Source of the DNA: Arthrobacter sp. zg-Y844
Lineage (GTDB): Bacteria > Actinomycetota > Actinomycetes > Actinomycetales > Micrococcaceae
Reading direction: 5' to 3'
DNA: 64,000 bases
Assembly: GCF_024385465.1 (NCBI RefSeq)
Contig: NZ_JANFLS010000001.1
Coordinates: 248,001 to 312,000 of the forward strand
The notes beneath the pieces are model-generated. The model was not told where the DNA came from. It worked only from the letters and a program-made list of their open reading frames with translations, and ran no database searches. The position numbers and the translations under genes are program-made. Of the stretch, positions 35,487 to 44,209 are shown piece by piece. Every line of letters starts with the position of its first letter. Within the stretch, counting starts at the first letter, position 1.

Positions 35487-36986
35487 TCACAGCAGTGCGT
35501 TGGCGAGCGCTGCCATTCGGGTGCGGGTGTCGGCGGTGACCGCGGCCAGTCCGGTTCCGGCCAGCCAGGCTCCCACCGCTTCCAGTCCGTGCGATTCGGC
35601 CACGGCCGCGCGGACGGCGTCCACCCGGTCCTTATGCCCTACGGCGGCGGAGGGCAGTGCGCCCACCCACCGGACCACGTCCCACCCGACGACGTCGTCG
35701 GCCTTGATGCGCACCTGCAGCAGACCGGACGCGTCGGCCACGGCCTGGCGGAAGAGGTCGTCGTCGGCGCGGGCCACGTGCGAGGGTTCCGCGGCGGAGT
35801 CCTCCGGCGAGAGCGCCCGCCCGTAGGAAAGGCGCAGCACATGCGTGCCCGGGCCGGTGGAATCGGCGAGCCACTGCCATTTGGCGGTGGCGTGGGTCAT
35901 TGCCTTCGCATCGATGCCATCCACTTCCCGGGACACCAGGACGCCGGTGCCGCGCGGCATGGCGTCCAGTTCCGGCAGGTCCACCACCAGGGTTACCAGG
36001 GCAACCCCCGGTCCCGGCTGCGGACGATAGGCTGCCACCTCGGGCAGCGCGGTGGCCAGGAGGTCAACAGCTGCCGGGCCTTCGGCCGCCACCACCACGG
36101 CGTCGGCTACCAGTTCCGGCCCGCCGCTGCAGTGGATCCGCCACCCTTCGGCACCCCTGGCAAGGGATTCGGCACGGATGCCGGAGCGCAGGCGGGCACC
36201 GGAGGTTTCCAGATCGGCGACCAGCGCTTCGGTCAGCCGGCCCATTCCGCCGTCGAGTCCGGCCACGGCCGAACCGGCAGGGGCCGCCGCGCGCATCGCG
36301 CCGACAGCCGCCCCAAGGGAGCCGTGCCGGGAGATCGCAGAGCGCAGGCCCGGTGCCACGGAGTCGACGTCGAGCACGTCGGGGTCGGAGGAATAGACGC
36401 CGCCGACCACCGGAGTGACGAGCCTGCGAAGCACTGCTTCACCCATTCGGGCCCGCACCACTTCCCCCAGGCTCATGGACGGGCGGCGGCTCAGGTTACC
36501 CACCGGCAGGACCTTGTCCATGGCTGCCCGGGCTGCTCCCGCGCGGCCCAGGGCACGGACAATGTCAGGATGGCGGGGGTCTGCGGGAATACCGAGCAGG
36601 CCGCTGCTCGGCATCTGCTGTGCTCCCGACGGCAGGTCCTGGGCCGCCAGCTGCAGCCACGACCCGGCCGGATTGGGCAGGACCACCGCGTCTGCCAGGC
36701 CAAGTTCCCCCACCAGGTCCGGAACGGCCGGTGACCGCGTAGCGAAGGATTCCGCGCCGCTGTCCAGCTGTACGCCGGCCACCTCGTGCCGGCCGACGCA
36801 GCCGCCGAACCGGTCCGAGGCCTCCACCACGGTCACCTGGACGCCTGCGCGCTGCAGGTCCCGGGCTGCGATGAGGCCGGAAATGCCGCCGCCTATAACA
36901 ACGGCCGTGGGACCGCTCGGGACCGGGCCGCCTGCGGATTCCGCCTTTGCGGCTTTTTCCGGCTTGGTGAGGAAACGGTGGGGCAT
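35487..36986 (-). CDS. hemY: coproporphyrinogen III oxidase CgoX (HemY)
   Basis: The 499-residue flavoprotein has an N-terminal FAD motif VVIGGGISGLIAARDLQRAG and the substrate-domain signature GGVYSSDPDVLDV. It performs the six-electron oxidation of coproporphyrinogen III to coproporphyrin III, and context (ChdC and CpfC next door) favours this over protoporphyrinogen oxidase. The ATG at 36986 lies two bases beyond the hemE stop. Earlier in-frame codons are within hemE and are rejected. Confidence 0.93.
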   Translation of the reverse strand: MPHRFLTKPEKAAKAESAGGPVPSGPTAVVIGGGISGLIAARDLQRAGVQVTVVEASDRFGGCVGRHEVAGVQLDSGAESFATRSPAVPDLVGELGLADAVVLPNPAGSWLQLAAQDLPSGAQQMPSSGLLGIPADPRHPDIVRALGRAGAARAAMDKVLPVGNLSRRPSMSLGEVVRARMGEAVLRRLVTPVVGGVYSSDPDVLDVDSVAPGLRSAISRHGSLGAAVGAMRAAAPAGSAVAGLDGGMGRLTEALVADLETSGARLRSGIRAESLARGAEGWRIHCSGGPELVADAVVVAAEGPAAVDLLATALPEVAAYRPQPGPGVALVTLVVDLPELDAMPRGTGVLVSREVDGIDAKAMTHATAKWQWLADSTGPGTHVLRLSYGRALSPEDSAAEPSHVARADDDLFRQAVADASGLLQVRIKADDVVGWDVVRWVGALPSAAVGHKDRVDAVRAAVAESHGLEAVGAWLAGTGLAAVTADTRTRMAALANALL

Positions 36987-36988
36987 GC

Positions 36989-38050
36989 CTACGGCTCCAC
37001 AGAATGGATCAGTTCGACCACCCGCGTCAGGACGCCGGCGTCGGTTTCCGGCGGCACGCCGTGGCCCAGGTTGACCACGTGGCCGGGAGCGTCCGCGCCT
37101 GCAGCAAGGACCTCGCGGACGTGTGCTTCGAGGATGTCCCACGGGGCGCTCAGCAGTGCCGGGTCAATATTGCCCTGCAGCGGCGTCGTGCCGCCGAGGC
37201 GGCGGTTGGCTTCGTCCAACGGCAGCCGGTAATCCACGCCGACAACGTCCACGCCGACGTCGCGCATGGCCACCAGCAGCTCGGACGTGCCGGTGCCGAA
37301 ATGCACCAGCGGGGCGCCGAGGCCGCGCACATGGTCCAAGGCACGGGAGGAGGCAGGCGCTACGTGCTTGACGTAGTCGGCCAAACCAAGGGAACCGGCC
37401 CAGGAGTCGAAGAGCTGGCCGGCGCTGGCGCCTGCTTCCAGCTGCGCGCGCAGGAACATTCCGGACGCGTCGGCGGCCCAGGCGGTCAGCGCCTGCCAGG
37501 CATCGGGATCAGCGTGCATCATGGTGCGCGGGCCGAGGTGGTCGCGGGACGGCTTGCCCTCGACCATGTAGGCGGCCAGGGTGAACGGCGCGCCGGCGAA
37601 TCCGATCAACGGCTTGGAACCAAGCTCGGCAACCGTCAGCCGCACGGCTTCCCGGATCGGTTCCAGGGCCTCTTCGGTCAGCCGCGGCAGGGCGGCGACG
37701 TCGGCGGCGGTACGCACCGGACTGCCCAGCACCGGTCCGACGCCGGGAACGATGTCTACGTCCACGCCGGCCAGTTTCAGCGGAATAACGATGTCGGAAA
37801 AGAAGATGCCCGCATCCACGTCGTGCCGGCGCACCGGCTGCAGGGTGATCTCCGCCGCCAGCTCGGGCCGGAGGCAGGATTCCAGCATGCCGATCCCCTG
37901 CCTGGCTTTCAGGTACTCGGGCAGGGACCTGCCGGCCTGACGCATAAACCACACCGGGCGGCGGGCGGGGGTTCCGCCGCGGTACGCGGTGATCAGGGGG
38001 GAATCGGCCGTCCGGCCGTCCAGCAGCGGGTGCGTGGCGCTAAGAGTCAT
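36989..38050 (-). CDS. hemE: uroporphyrinogen decarboxylase
   Basis: The 353-residue enzyme decarboxylates uroporphyrinogen III to coproporphyrinogen III. RRPVWFMRQAGRSLPEY near the N-terminus and GFAGAPFTLAAYMVEG are the two UroD signatures. The ATG at 38050 follows GGGGAGA nine bases upstream. It starts a two-gene run with cgoX and is divergent from hemA. Confidence 0.96.
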   Translation of the reverse strand: MTLSATHPLLDGRTADSPLITAYRGGTPARRPVWFMRQAGRSLPEYLKARQGIGMLESCLRPELAAEITLQPVRRHDVDAGIFFSDIVIPLKLAGVDVDIVPGVGPVLGSPVRTAADVAALPRLTEEALEPIREAVRLTVAELGSKPLIGFAGAPFTLAAYMVEGKPSRDHLGPRTMMHADPDAWQALTAWAADASGMFLRAQLEAGASAGQLFDSWAGSLGLADYVKHVAPASSRALDHVRGLGAPLVHFGTGTSELLVAMRDVGVDVVGVDYRLPLDEANRRLGGTTPLQGNIDPALLSAPWDILEAHVREVLAAGADAPGHVVNLGHGVPPETDAGVLTRVVELIHSVEP

Positions 38051-38153
38051 ACCTTGATTCTCCCCAAAATCTGGGACAAGCCATAACCGGGCCCCTCCCG
38101 GCGGCCGCAGTGGCGCTTCTCACACCCGTGAGGGGCCAATTCCGGCAGTGCGA

Positions 38154-38184
38154 TTGAAGGTATCCTCCCGGGCGTGGCTAGTAT
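38154..38184 (+). promoter_or_regulatory. hemA promoter
   Basis: TTGAAG (38154-38159) and TAGTAT (38179-38184) are 19 bases apart. The -10 ends nine bases before the GTG, so any leader would be only a few bases and no Shine-Dalgarno sequence is present. Confidence 0.45.
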
Positions 38185-38193
38185 TGACCTACT

Positions 38194-39540
38194 GTGGTTC
38201 TACTTTCCCTCATTGCTACGCACACCGACGTAGACCTGGAGACTGTCGCCCGGCTGAGCGCCGGCGCATCCGAGGTCTCGTCTTCGCTGGTCGATTCCGG
38301 AACCGCCGTCTCCGGCTCCGTTGTCCTCGCTACCTGCAACCGGCTGGAGGTGTATTGCGAAACCGGCTCGGAAGCGGACATTGAAGCCGCCCGTTCCGCC
38401 GTTGTTGCAGAAATCAGCCGGCACTCCGGCATGAGCGAAGACCTGGTCTCCCGCTCCTTTGCCACGAACACCGGCGAGTCCGTTCCCCAGCACCTGTTTG
38501 CCGTCGGCGCGGGCCTGGATTCCGCCGTCGTCGGCGAACGCGAAATCGCCGGCCAGGTGCGCCGGGCACTGATTGAAGCCCAGGAGAGCGGAACCGCCAG
38601 CGGCGGCCTCACCCGCCTATTCCAGACCGCTTCCCGCACCGCCAAGGACGTCGGCGCCCTTACAGCCCTCGGTAAACGGGGGCTTTCCATTGTTTCGGTT
38701 GCCCTGGGCCTGGCCACGGACCTGTCCGAGGACCGCGACTGGTCCCGGAAGTCGGTGGTCGTGTTCGGCACCGGTGCCTACGCCGGCGCCACCATGGCCC
38801 TGCTCAAGGAGCGGGGCTGCACCGACATCAGTGTCTACTCCTCCTCCAACCGCGCAGAGTCCTTCGCCGCCTCCCGCGGCGGGAAGCCCCTGACCCGTTC
38901 GTCCCTGCCCGAGGCACTGACCCGGGCCGACGTCGTCATCGGCTGCAGCGGCAGCGACAGCCAGGTCAGCGCCGAAGATGTCCGCCGCGTCCGTGCAGCG
39001 GCCGGCAAGCCGCTGATCATCATTGACCTTGCCCTGACGCACGACTTCGATCCGGCCGTCCGCGAGATCGACGGCGTCGAGCTGATCACCCTGGAGTCCG
39101 TCCGGCTGGCCGCACCGGCCGAGCAGGCCGAATCGCTGAAGCAGGCGAGCACCATCGTCGCCGATGCCGCGAAGAACTTTGCGAAGCAGCAGCTGAGCCG
39201 CGAAATGGACTCAGCCATCGTCGCCCTGCGCCGGCACACCCTGGACGTGCTGGAATCGGAGCTGGAGAAGGTCCGCGCCCAGCACGGGTGTACCGGAGCG
39301 GCACAGGAAGTGGAGTTTGCCATGCGCCGCATGGTCAAGCAGCTGCTCCACGTTCCCACCGTCCGCGCCCGGGAACTGGCCGCAAGCGGCCAGCAGGAGG
39401 ACTACATCCGGGGCCTTGAGGCCCTGTACGGGATCACGGTGGAGCGCAGCGACGACGCGGCGCCCGCCAAGCGTGCCGGTTCCCCTGCCGACGACGGCGC
39501 CGCCGGCTCGGATGACGACGCCGAGTCGAAGTCCGCGTAG
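38194..39540 (+). CDS. hemA: glutamyl-tRNA reductase
   Basis: The 448-residue NADPH enzyme starts tetrapyrrole synthesis. The nucleophilic cysteine is C48 in [12 protein letters not shown]. The NADP site [17 protein letters not shown] and the dimerisation helices follow. The last 30 residues are acidic and low-complexity. The GTG start agrees with the family N-terminus ([13 protein letters not shown]). It is divergent from hemE and ends six bases from the convergent moeZ gene. Confidence 0.95.
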   Translation: MVLLSLIATHTDVDLETVARLSAGASEVSSSLVDSGTAVSGSVVLATCNRLEVYCETGSEADIEAARSAVVAEISRHSGMSEDLVSRSFATNTGESVPQHLFAVGAGLDSAVVGEREIAGQVRRALIEAQESGTASGGLTRLFQTASRTAKDVGALTALGKRGLSIVSVALGLATDLSEDRDWSRKSVVVFGTGAYAGATMALLKERGCTDISVYSSSNRAESFAASRGGKPLTRSSLPEALTRADVVIGCSGSDSQVSAEDVRRVRAAAGKPLIIIDLALTHDFDPAVREIDGVELITLESVRLAAPAEQAESLKQASTIVADAAKNFAKQQLSREMDSAIVALRRHTLDVLESELEKVRAQHGCTGAAQEVEFAMRRMVKQLLHVPTVRARELAASGQQEDYIRGLEALYGITVERSDDAAPAKRAGSPADDGAAGSDDDAESKSA

Positions 39541-39546
39541 GGATCC

Positions 39547-40737
39547 TCAGTAGACCGGCTTCTCCGGTTCCACCCGGCGTACCCACTCCAGGATGCCGCC
39601 GGTGACGTTGTAGACCTCCGGATAGCCGACGCGGCGCAGGTAGGCCGCGACCTCGGCGGACCGCGCCCCTGACTTGCAGTGCACGTATACCGGCCGTCCC
39701 GGCTCCGGCCGGAACTCCCCCGCCAGCACGGCGCCCCGCGGCGCCAGCCGGGCACCGTCGATGCGGACAATGTCATGTTCCCCCGGCTCCCGGACGTCCA
39801 GCAGTTCGAAGTCCCGGAACCCGGCCGAGCGTTCTGCCAGCAGGTCCCGCAGCACGGCCACGTCCACTTCCGCCCCGGCGGGTGCAGGCTCCGCCGGCGC
39901 AAGGCCGCAGAATGCCTGGTAATCACTGAGCGCCGTCACGGGCAGGGCCTCCGGGTCCCGCCGGACCTTCAGCTCGCGCCAGCTCATCTCCAGGGCGTTG
40001 AAGACCAGGACCCGGCCCAGCAGGGTCCGGCCCGTTCCGGTGATCAGCTTGATGGCCTCATTGACCATGACCGAGCCGATCTGCGCACAGAGCACCCCGA
40101 GCACGCCCCCTTCCGCGCAGGAAGGAACGGAACCGGCCGGCGGCGCCTGCGGGAACAGGTCGCGGTACGTGGGACCGTATTTGCCCCAGAACACGCTGAC
40201 CTGCCCGTCGTAGCGGAGGATCGACCCCCACACGTACGGCTTGCCCAGGATTTCCGCGGCGTCGTTGATCAGGTAGCGGGTGGCGAAATTGTCCGTGCCG
40301 TCCACAATCAGGTCATAACCGGAAAAGATTGCCAGGACATTGGAGTTGTCCAGCCGCTCGCGGTGCAGGACCACCTGGACCAGCGGATTCAGCTCCGCCA
40401 CGGAGCGGGCCGCGGACTCCGCCTTGGGGGTGCCGACGTCGGATACGCCGTGGATGACCTGGCGCTGCAGGTTGGAGACATCCACGACGTCGTCGTCGAC
40501 AATGCCGAGCGTGCCCACGCCCGCCGCAGCCAGATAGAGCAGCGCCGGGGAGCCCAGCCCGCCGGCCCCCACCACCAGCACCCTCGCGTTCTTCAGCCGG
40601 CGCTGTGCCGTGGGCCCGAACCCGGGGATGATGAGGTGGCGCGAGTAGCGTTCGGTTTCGTCGCGGGTGAGGTCCGCGCCGGGCGCCACCAAAGCAGGTA
40701 GTTCCCCGACAGGGGCGGATGCACTTGCTAAGGTCAT
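39547..40737 (-). CDS. moeZ: MoeZ-type sulfur-carrier adenylyltransferase with rhodanese domain
   Basis: The 396-residue protein joins an E1/MoeB domain (GAGGLGS 57-63, SNLQRQ 88-93, D-x-TDNFATRY) to a C-terminal rhodanese domain with active Cys354 in HCKSGARS. It adenylates and sulfurates carriers such as MoaD, ThiS or CysO. No zinc-binding CxxC pair of classical MoeB is apparent, as in actinobacterial MoeZ. The ATG at 40737 is preferred to TTG 40746, because TAGATT ends seven bases before it. M. tuberculosis Rv3206c is the positional counterpart, next to the same TetR and DUF3107 genes. Confidence 0.92.
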   Translation of the reverse strand: MTLASASAPVGELPALVAPGADLTRDETERYSRHLIIPGFGPTAQRRLKNARVLVVGAGGLGSPALLYLAAAGVGTLGIVDDDVVDVSNLQRQVIHGVSDVGTPKAESAARSVAELNPLVQVVLHRERLDNSNVLAIFSGYDLIVDGTDNFATRYLINDAAEILGKPYVWGSILRYDGQVSVFWGKYGPTYRDLFPQAPPAGSVPSCAEGGVLGVLCAQIGSVMVNEAIKLITGTGRTLLGRVLVFNALEMSWRELKVRRDPEALPVTALSDYQAFCGLAPAEPAPAGAEVDVAVLRDLLAERSAGFRDFELLDVREPGEHDIVRIDGARLAPRGAVLAGEFRPEPGRPVYVHCKSGARSAEVAAYLRRVGYPEVYNVTGGILEWVRRVEPEKPVY

Positions 40738-40744
40738 GAAGTCC

Positions 40745-40750
40745 AATCTA
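40745..40750 (-). promoter_or_regulatory. -10 element TAGATT of moeZ, probable leaderless start
   Basis: TAGATT ends seven bases before the ATG, with no Shine-Dalgarno sequence. Confidence 0.5.
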
Positions 40751-40855
40751 AGCCACAGGTATGGCGGTGGGACCTGTCGCTTCGAATACCCGCGGGTAAA
40801 CTAAGGGTCATTGTCCGTGCAGCTAAGGGCTCCGGAACTGTTGAGAGGTCCACCA

Positions 40856-41470
40856 GTGAGTAACCAGGCAGCCGGCAAACCGGTTCGACTCCCCCGGGAG
40901 GAACGCCGCCGGCAGCTGCTAAGCGCAGCGCAGGAAGTGTTTGTCAGTAACGGCTTCCACGGTGCGGCCATGGACGAGATCGCCGAAGCGGCGCACGTCA
41001 GCAAACCCGTGCTCTACCAGCACTTCCCCGGCAAGCGCGAGCTGTACATGGCCCTGCTGGACAACCACCTGAACACGCTGACGGAGTTCCTGCGCACCGC
41101 CTTGACCTCCACCACGGACAATAAGCTTCGGGTGCGGGAAACCATGCGGGCCTATTTCCGTTTCGTGGCGCAGGACAGCCAGGGGCACCGGATGGTTTTC
41201 GAATCCGACCTCACCAATGACGCCGAGGTCAGCGCCCGTATTGAGGAATTCAATGCCCGCTTCGCCAACAGCATTGCCGGCGTCATTGCCGAAGACACCA
41301 AGCTTTCCCACCTCGAGGCCACCCTGCTCGGCCGCGCCCTGGCCGGAATGGCGCAGGTCAGCGCCCGATACTGGCTGGAAACCGACGGCGGCCTGGACAT
41401 CGATGCGGCAAGCGAGCTGGTTTACCGTTTAGCTTGGCGCGGAATCAGCCGGTTCCCCAAGGAGATCTAG
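40856..41470 (+). CDS. TetR family transcriptional regulator
   Basis: The 204-residue protein has the TetR helix-turn-helix (GAAMDEIAEAAHVSKPVLYQHFPGKRELY) and a C-terminal ligand domain. GTG 40856 is chosen because AGAGG lies seven bases upstream; an earlier in-frame start exists at 40811. The homologue Rv3208 sits at the same place beside the DUF3107 gene. The regulated genes and ligand are unknown. The two downstream small genes lie on the same strand within 50 bp. Confidence 0.9.
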   Translation: MSNQAAGKPVRLPREERRRQLLSAAQEVFVSNGFHGAAMDEIAEAAHVSKPVLYQHFPGKRELYMALLDNHLNTLTEFLRTALTSTTDNKLRVRETMRAYFRFVAQDSQGHRMVFESDLTNDAEVSARIEEFNARFANSIAGVIAEDTKLSHLEATLLGRALAGMAQVSARYWLETDGGLDIDAASELVYRLAWRGISRFPKEI

Positions 41471-41516
41471 AGTAGATTTCGATCAGTTCTTAAATCGTTA
41501 ATCAGGAGGCACCACG

Positions 41517-41741
41517 GTGGAAGTAAAAATCGGCATTCAGAATGTAGCCCGCGAAATTGTCTTCGAATCCAGCCAGAGCGCTGATGAGGTCGCCGACGCA
41601 GTGGAGCAGTCCCTCGCCAACGGCGCCCTGCTCCGGCTCAAGGACATCAAGGGCCGGCTGATCGTGGTTCCCGGTGCATCCATCGGCTACGTCGAGATCG
41701 GTGCCGAGGAAGTCCGCCGCGTCGGTTTCGGCGCCCTCTAA
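41517..41741 (+). CDS. DUF3107 protein
   Basis: The 74-residue soluble protein (VEVKIGIQNVAREIVFES to RRVGFGAL) matches DUF3107, a small alpha/beta protein conserved in actinobacteria. The GTG start has a perfect AGGAGG seven bases upstream, one of the strongest ribosome sites in the window, so it is probably abundant. In mycobacteria the homologue is TB9.4. Its function is not known. Confidence 0.93.
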   Translation: MEVKIGIQNVAREIVFESSQSADEVADAVEQSLANGALLRLKDIKGRLIVVPGASIGYVEIGAEEVRRVGFGAL

Positions 41742-41753
41742 CCCGCCGCTTCC

Positions 41754-42053
41754 ATGCTTAGCCTGATCCTGGTCACGCTGACCGCCGTTGCCGCGGGCTT
41801 CGCGGTCTGGGCTGCGGACCGCCGCCGCGCCTTCTACGGCGCGCTGCTGCTCCCGGGCATTTCCGTATGTGCTGCGCTCATCACATGGCTGGTACTGCGC
41901 GCGGCCGGAGTTACCGCTTTCGAAGCGGACTGGATCGGCTGGGCCATCCCGGTGGCGGTGTCGATCCTGGCGCCGCTCGTGGCGGCCGTACCGATCGGAC
42001 GCAGCCGCGCCAAGGCGGACACAGCGGAGACGGAGCGCATCCTGCGCCTGTAG
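41754..42053 (+). CDS. small three-TM membrane protein
   Basis: The 99-residue protein has three membrane segments (about residues 3-22, 30-50 and 58-80) and a basic C-terminal tail. It begins 12 bases after the DUF3107 gene, so it is probably co-transcribed. I do not recognise a named family. It fits the hypothetical membrane protein often found after DUF3107. Confidence 0.7.
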   Translation: MLSLILVTLTAVAAGFAVWAADRRRAFYGALLLPGISVCAALITWLVLRAAGVTAFEADWIGWAIPVAVSILAPLVAAVPIGRSRAKADTAETERILRL

Positions 42054-42107
42054 GTCCCCTTGGACCGGGAACCGGCAACGGATCTGCTGGACCTGCAACA
42101 AAACGTC

Positions 42108-42137
42108 GAAAGGGCGGTGCTGTCGCACCGCCCTTTC
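42108..42137 (+). terminator. intrinsic terminator of the TetR-DUF3107 run
   Basis: A perfect 13-bp stem GAAAGGGCGGTGC (42108-42120 with 42125-42137) closes a TGTC loop and is followed by TTCG. Confidence 0.88.
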
Positions 42138-42188
42138 TTCGTGTCCCACGTGGTCCGTTCGCGGGTACGGCGACGGGGATGACGGGGA

Positions 42189-43049
42189 TTACGGCACGGC
42201 ATAATAGGGCCGCGCCTGCGGGACGGCAGGCGGCACCATCCGGGCCAGTTCGCTTGCGAACACGCGGGCCGCTACCCGGTGTCCTTCCGGGCTCAGGTGC
42301 CTTCCGTCCGGCCGCAGTGTGCCGTTCAGTCCATACCGTGCCCACCAGTCCCCCGGGGTAAGGAAACCGATTCCCTGTTCGGCGGCCACGGCGGCGAGCA
42401 CCCGGTCCACCTCGCTGCGTGGTCCCGTGCCGTCACCGATGACCCCCACCATGACAATCCGGACGGACGGGTAGCTTTGCCGCAGGTCGCGGATTAGCCG
42501 GAGCGCTTCCGCACGGATATCTGCGGCTGGATGGGCGGTGTCATTACCGCCGCCCTGAAGCACGATCAAACGCGGCGTACCCCACGGGAGCAGCCACTGT
42601 TGGGCCTCCAGCGCCCGGGCATATCCGGCCACTGTGCTGTTCCCCTGGACGTACCCGGTTCCGCCTGAACCCCTGATGATGGCAGGGTACCCGGCCTGTT
42701 CCAGCCCCTGCCCCACCCAGGTATCCGGCCCGGCCTGCGAGTCCCCGATCACCAGGGCAGAGTCCTCCACTCCCGGAACTACGGACATCATCCGGCCGGT
42801 CTGGGGCATGTAAACCAGTGATCCGGCAGCCGGAGCCGTGGTGGGAGCCGTTTCGCTCTCCGCAGGTCCGCTCACCGCCGGCTCAGGCAAGGCTTCAGCA
42901 GAGGCAGCGTCACCCGACGGAAGCGCCGGCACCGTCCCGCCGGCTCCGGGGTCCGGCCGGGCAGCCGCTGCCACGGCCAGGAACAGGACCGCGAAAACGA
43001 CGACGGCCAGGGCACCCCGCACCCACTTCCGTGTTGCTTTCCCCCGCAC
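42189..43049 (-). CDS. secreted or membrane-anchored SGNH/GDSL hydrolase
   Basis: The 286-residue protein has an N-terminal membrane segment (about residues 11-31), a Pro/Ala/Glu-rich linker, and an SGNH hydrolase domain. The blocks are GDSQ at 102-105 (Ser nucleophile), GGND at 167-170, and DGRHLSPEGH with D248 and H251. The Gly-block sits in RGSGGTGY. It should act outside the membrane as an esterase or deacylase; the substrate is unknown. GTG 43049 has GGGGGA just upstream. Confidence 0.88.
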   Translation of the reverse strand: MRGKATRKWVRGALAVVVFAVLFLAVAAAARPDPGAGGTVPALPSGDAASAEALPEPAVSGPAESETAPTTAPAAGSLVYMPQTGRMMSVVPGVEDSALVIGDSQAGPDTWVGQGLEQAGYPAIIRGSGGTGYVQGNSTVAGYARALEAQQWLLPWGTPRLIVLQGGGNDTAHPAADIRAEALRLIRDLRQSYPSVRIVMVGVIGDGTGPRSEVDRVLAAVAAEQGIGFLTPGDWWARYGLNGTLRPDGRHLSPEGHRVAARVFASELARMVPPAVPQARPYYAVP

Positions 43050-43117
43050 TAGGTTCCCCCTGCAGCCCGTTTCCGGCCGCAGCCAGCGTATCCGTACGGG
43101 GGAAGCGTACCGCAGGG

Positions 43118-43831
43118 CTAAGCCGTCAGGCCGAGGAGGTTCATCCGCTTTGAGTGGTTTCGCGTCAGCTGCGCCGTGAGCGACTTGATTTCGGCGTCGA
43201 CGGCGTCCTGGCCGCCGTCGTCGAACAGCCCGCCCAGGAAGGCCCGTTCAATCAGGACCCGCTGGGCCTGGGTCAGGGCTTCGCCGACCAGCCGGCGGCC
43301 CCAGAGTGCCAGCCTCGAGGCCAGCCGCGGGTCATCCGCGAGGGCCTCCCGCAGCCTGCCGAGCAGGATTTCGCCGGGCTGCTCCGTAGCCTTGAGGCCC
43401 TGGAACAGGCTGTTCGTTTCGGCATCCAGCCGGGACGCCACCGCGGAGTAGAAATCGTCGGAAATGGCGTCCGTGACGTAGAACTTCATCAGCGACTCGT
43501 ACCAGTCCGCCGGCCGGGTGCGGTCGTGGAACGCGTCCACGGAGGGCTGGAAGGGGCGCATGGCCTCTTCGGGGTCCGCTCCCATGGCGCTGAGCCGGGC
43601 ACAGATCAACTCGAAATGCGCGTATTCATGCACCGCCAGGCGTCCGAGCGTGGCACGGTCATGCAGTGTGGGGGAAAACCGGGCATCGGAAGACATCCGT
43701 TCAAACGCCGACAGCTCGCCGTAGGCGATAGCCCCGAAAAGATCCGTGAGGAACCGCTGATACGTCTCGCCGAAGTGCTGCGGGGCCGCCCCGGGAGCGG
43801 CCGGATGATCCGAATGGTGCCCGTTAGTCAT
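43118..43831 (-). CDS. MiaE-like ferritin-fold protein
   Basis: The 237-residue, all-helical protein resembles the tRNA hydroxylase MiaE_2 family and Rv3210c, which sits next to rhlE in M. tuberculosis. Potential iron ligands are in GELSAFERM and in HEYAHFELIC (E-x-x-H). A tRNA 2-methylthio-isopentenyladenosine hydroxylase role is possible, but unproven for actinobacterial members. It ends with a basic segment RNHSKRMNLLG. Confidence 0.8.
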   Translation of the reverse strand: MTNGHHSDHPAAPGAAPQHFGETYQRFLTDLFGAIAYGELSAFERMSSDARFSPTLHDRATLGRLAVHEYAHFELICARLSAMGADPEEAMRPFQPSVDAFHDRTRPADWYESLMKFYVTDAISDDFYSAVASRLDAETNSLFQGLKATEQPGEILLGRLREALADDPRLASRLALWGRRLVGEALTQAQRVLIERAFLGGLFDDGGQDAVDAEIKSLTAQLTRNHSKRMNLLGLTA

Positions 43832-44209
43832 ACCCGCCAGCGTACCTGCAGGCGCGGCCCGGGACCGCGCCGTAACCGCGCCGGGCCCCCGGATGCGCGG
43901 CGATCAGCGGCTGGCAGGTAGACTGGAAAGGTAGAAACTGGATGCCCGGTCGTCTGTCGTATGAATTGTCATGAGAAGTGGCATAAGAAGTGTCATTTTG
44001 TTGCTGTATTGACCAGACCCGCAAACCCTACGCGATCTTGAATTATCGGCCGCCGCCGTGGCCAATGGAGCACAGGCGGCCCGCAGTTGTTAGCCCGCGA
44101 TCGGCTTCCGCTGGACGCACCGCGTGCGTGCCATCCGCTCCGTAATGGGCTGTAACAGCCACTCGTCGAGCCTGGCGCCCCCGCGCTGCCTAAACTGAAC
44201 GGTATTTAA
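43832..44209 (+). promoter_or_regulatory. 378-bp region upstream of the DEAD-box gene
   Basis: No gene is seen. It holds a 12-nt tandem repeat (43970-43996), a possible -35 TTGACC (44009), the small hairpin CGCAC/GTGCG (44116-44128) and the inverted repeat GGCTGT-A-ACAGCC (44148-44160), and the sequence TAAACT at 44191. A long structured 5' leader, as seen for cold-responsive DEAD-box genes, is plausible. Confidence 0.45.
43970..43996. repeat. 12-nt tandem repeat, 2.25 units
   Basis: CATGAGAAGTGG (43970-43981) and CATAAGAAGTGT (43982-43993) differ at two positions and are followed by CAT. Confidence 0.7.
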
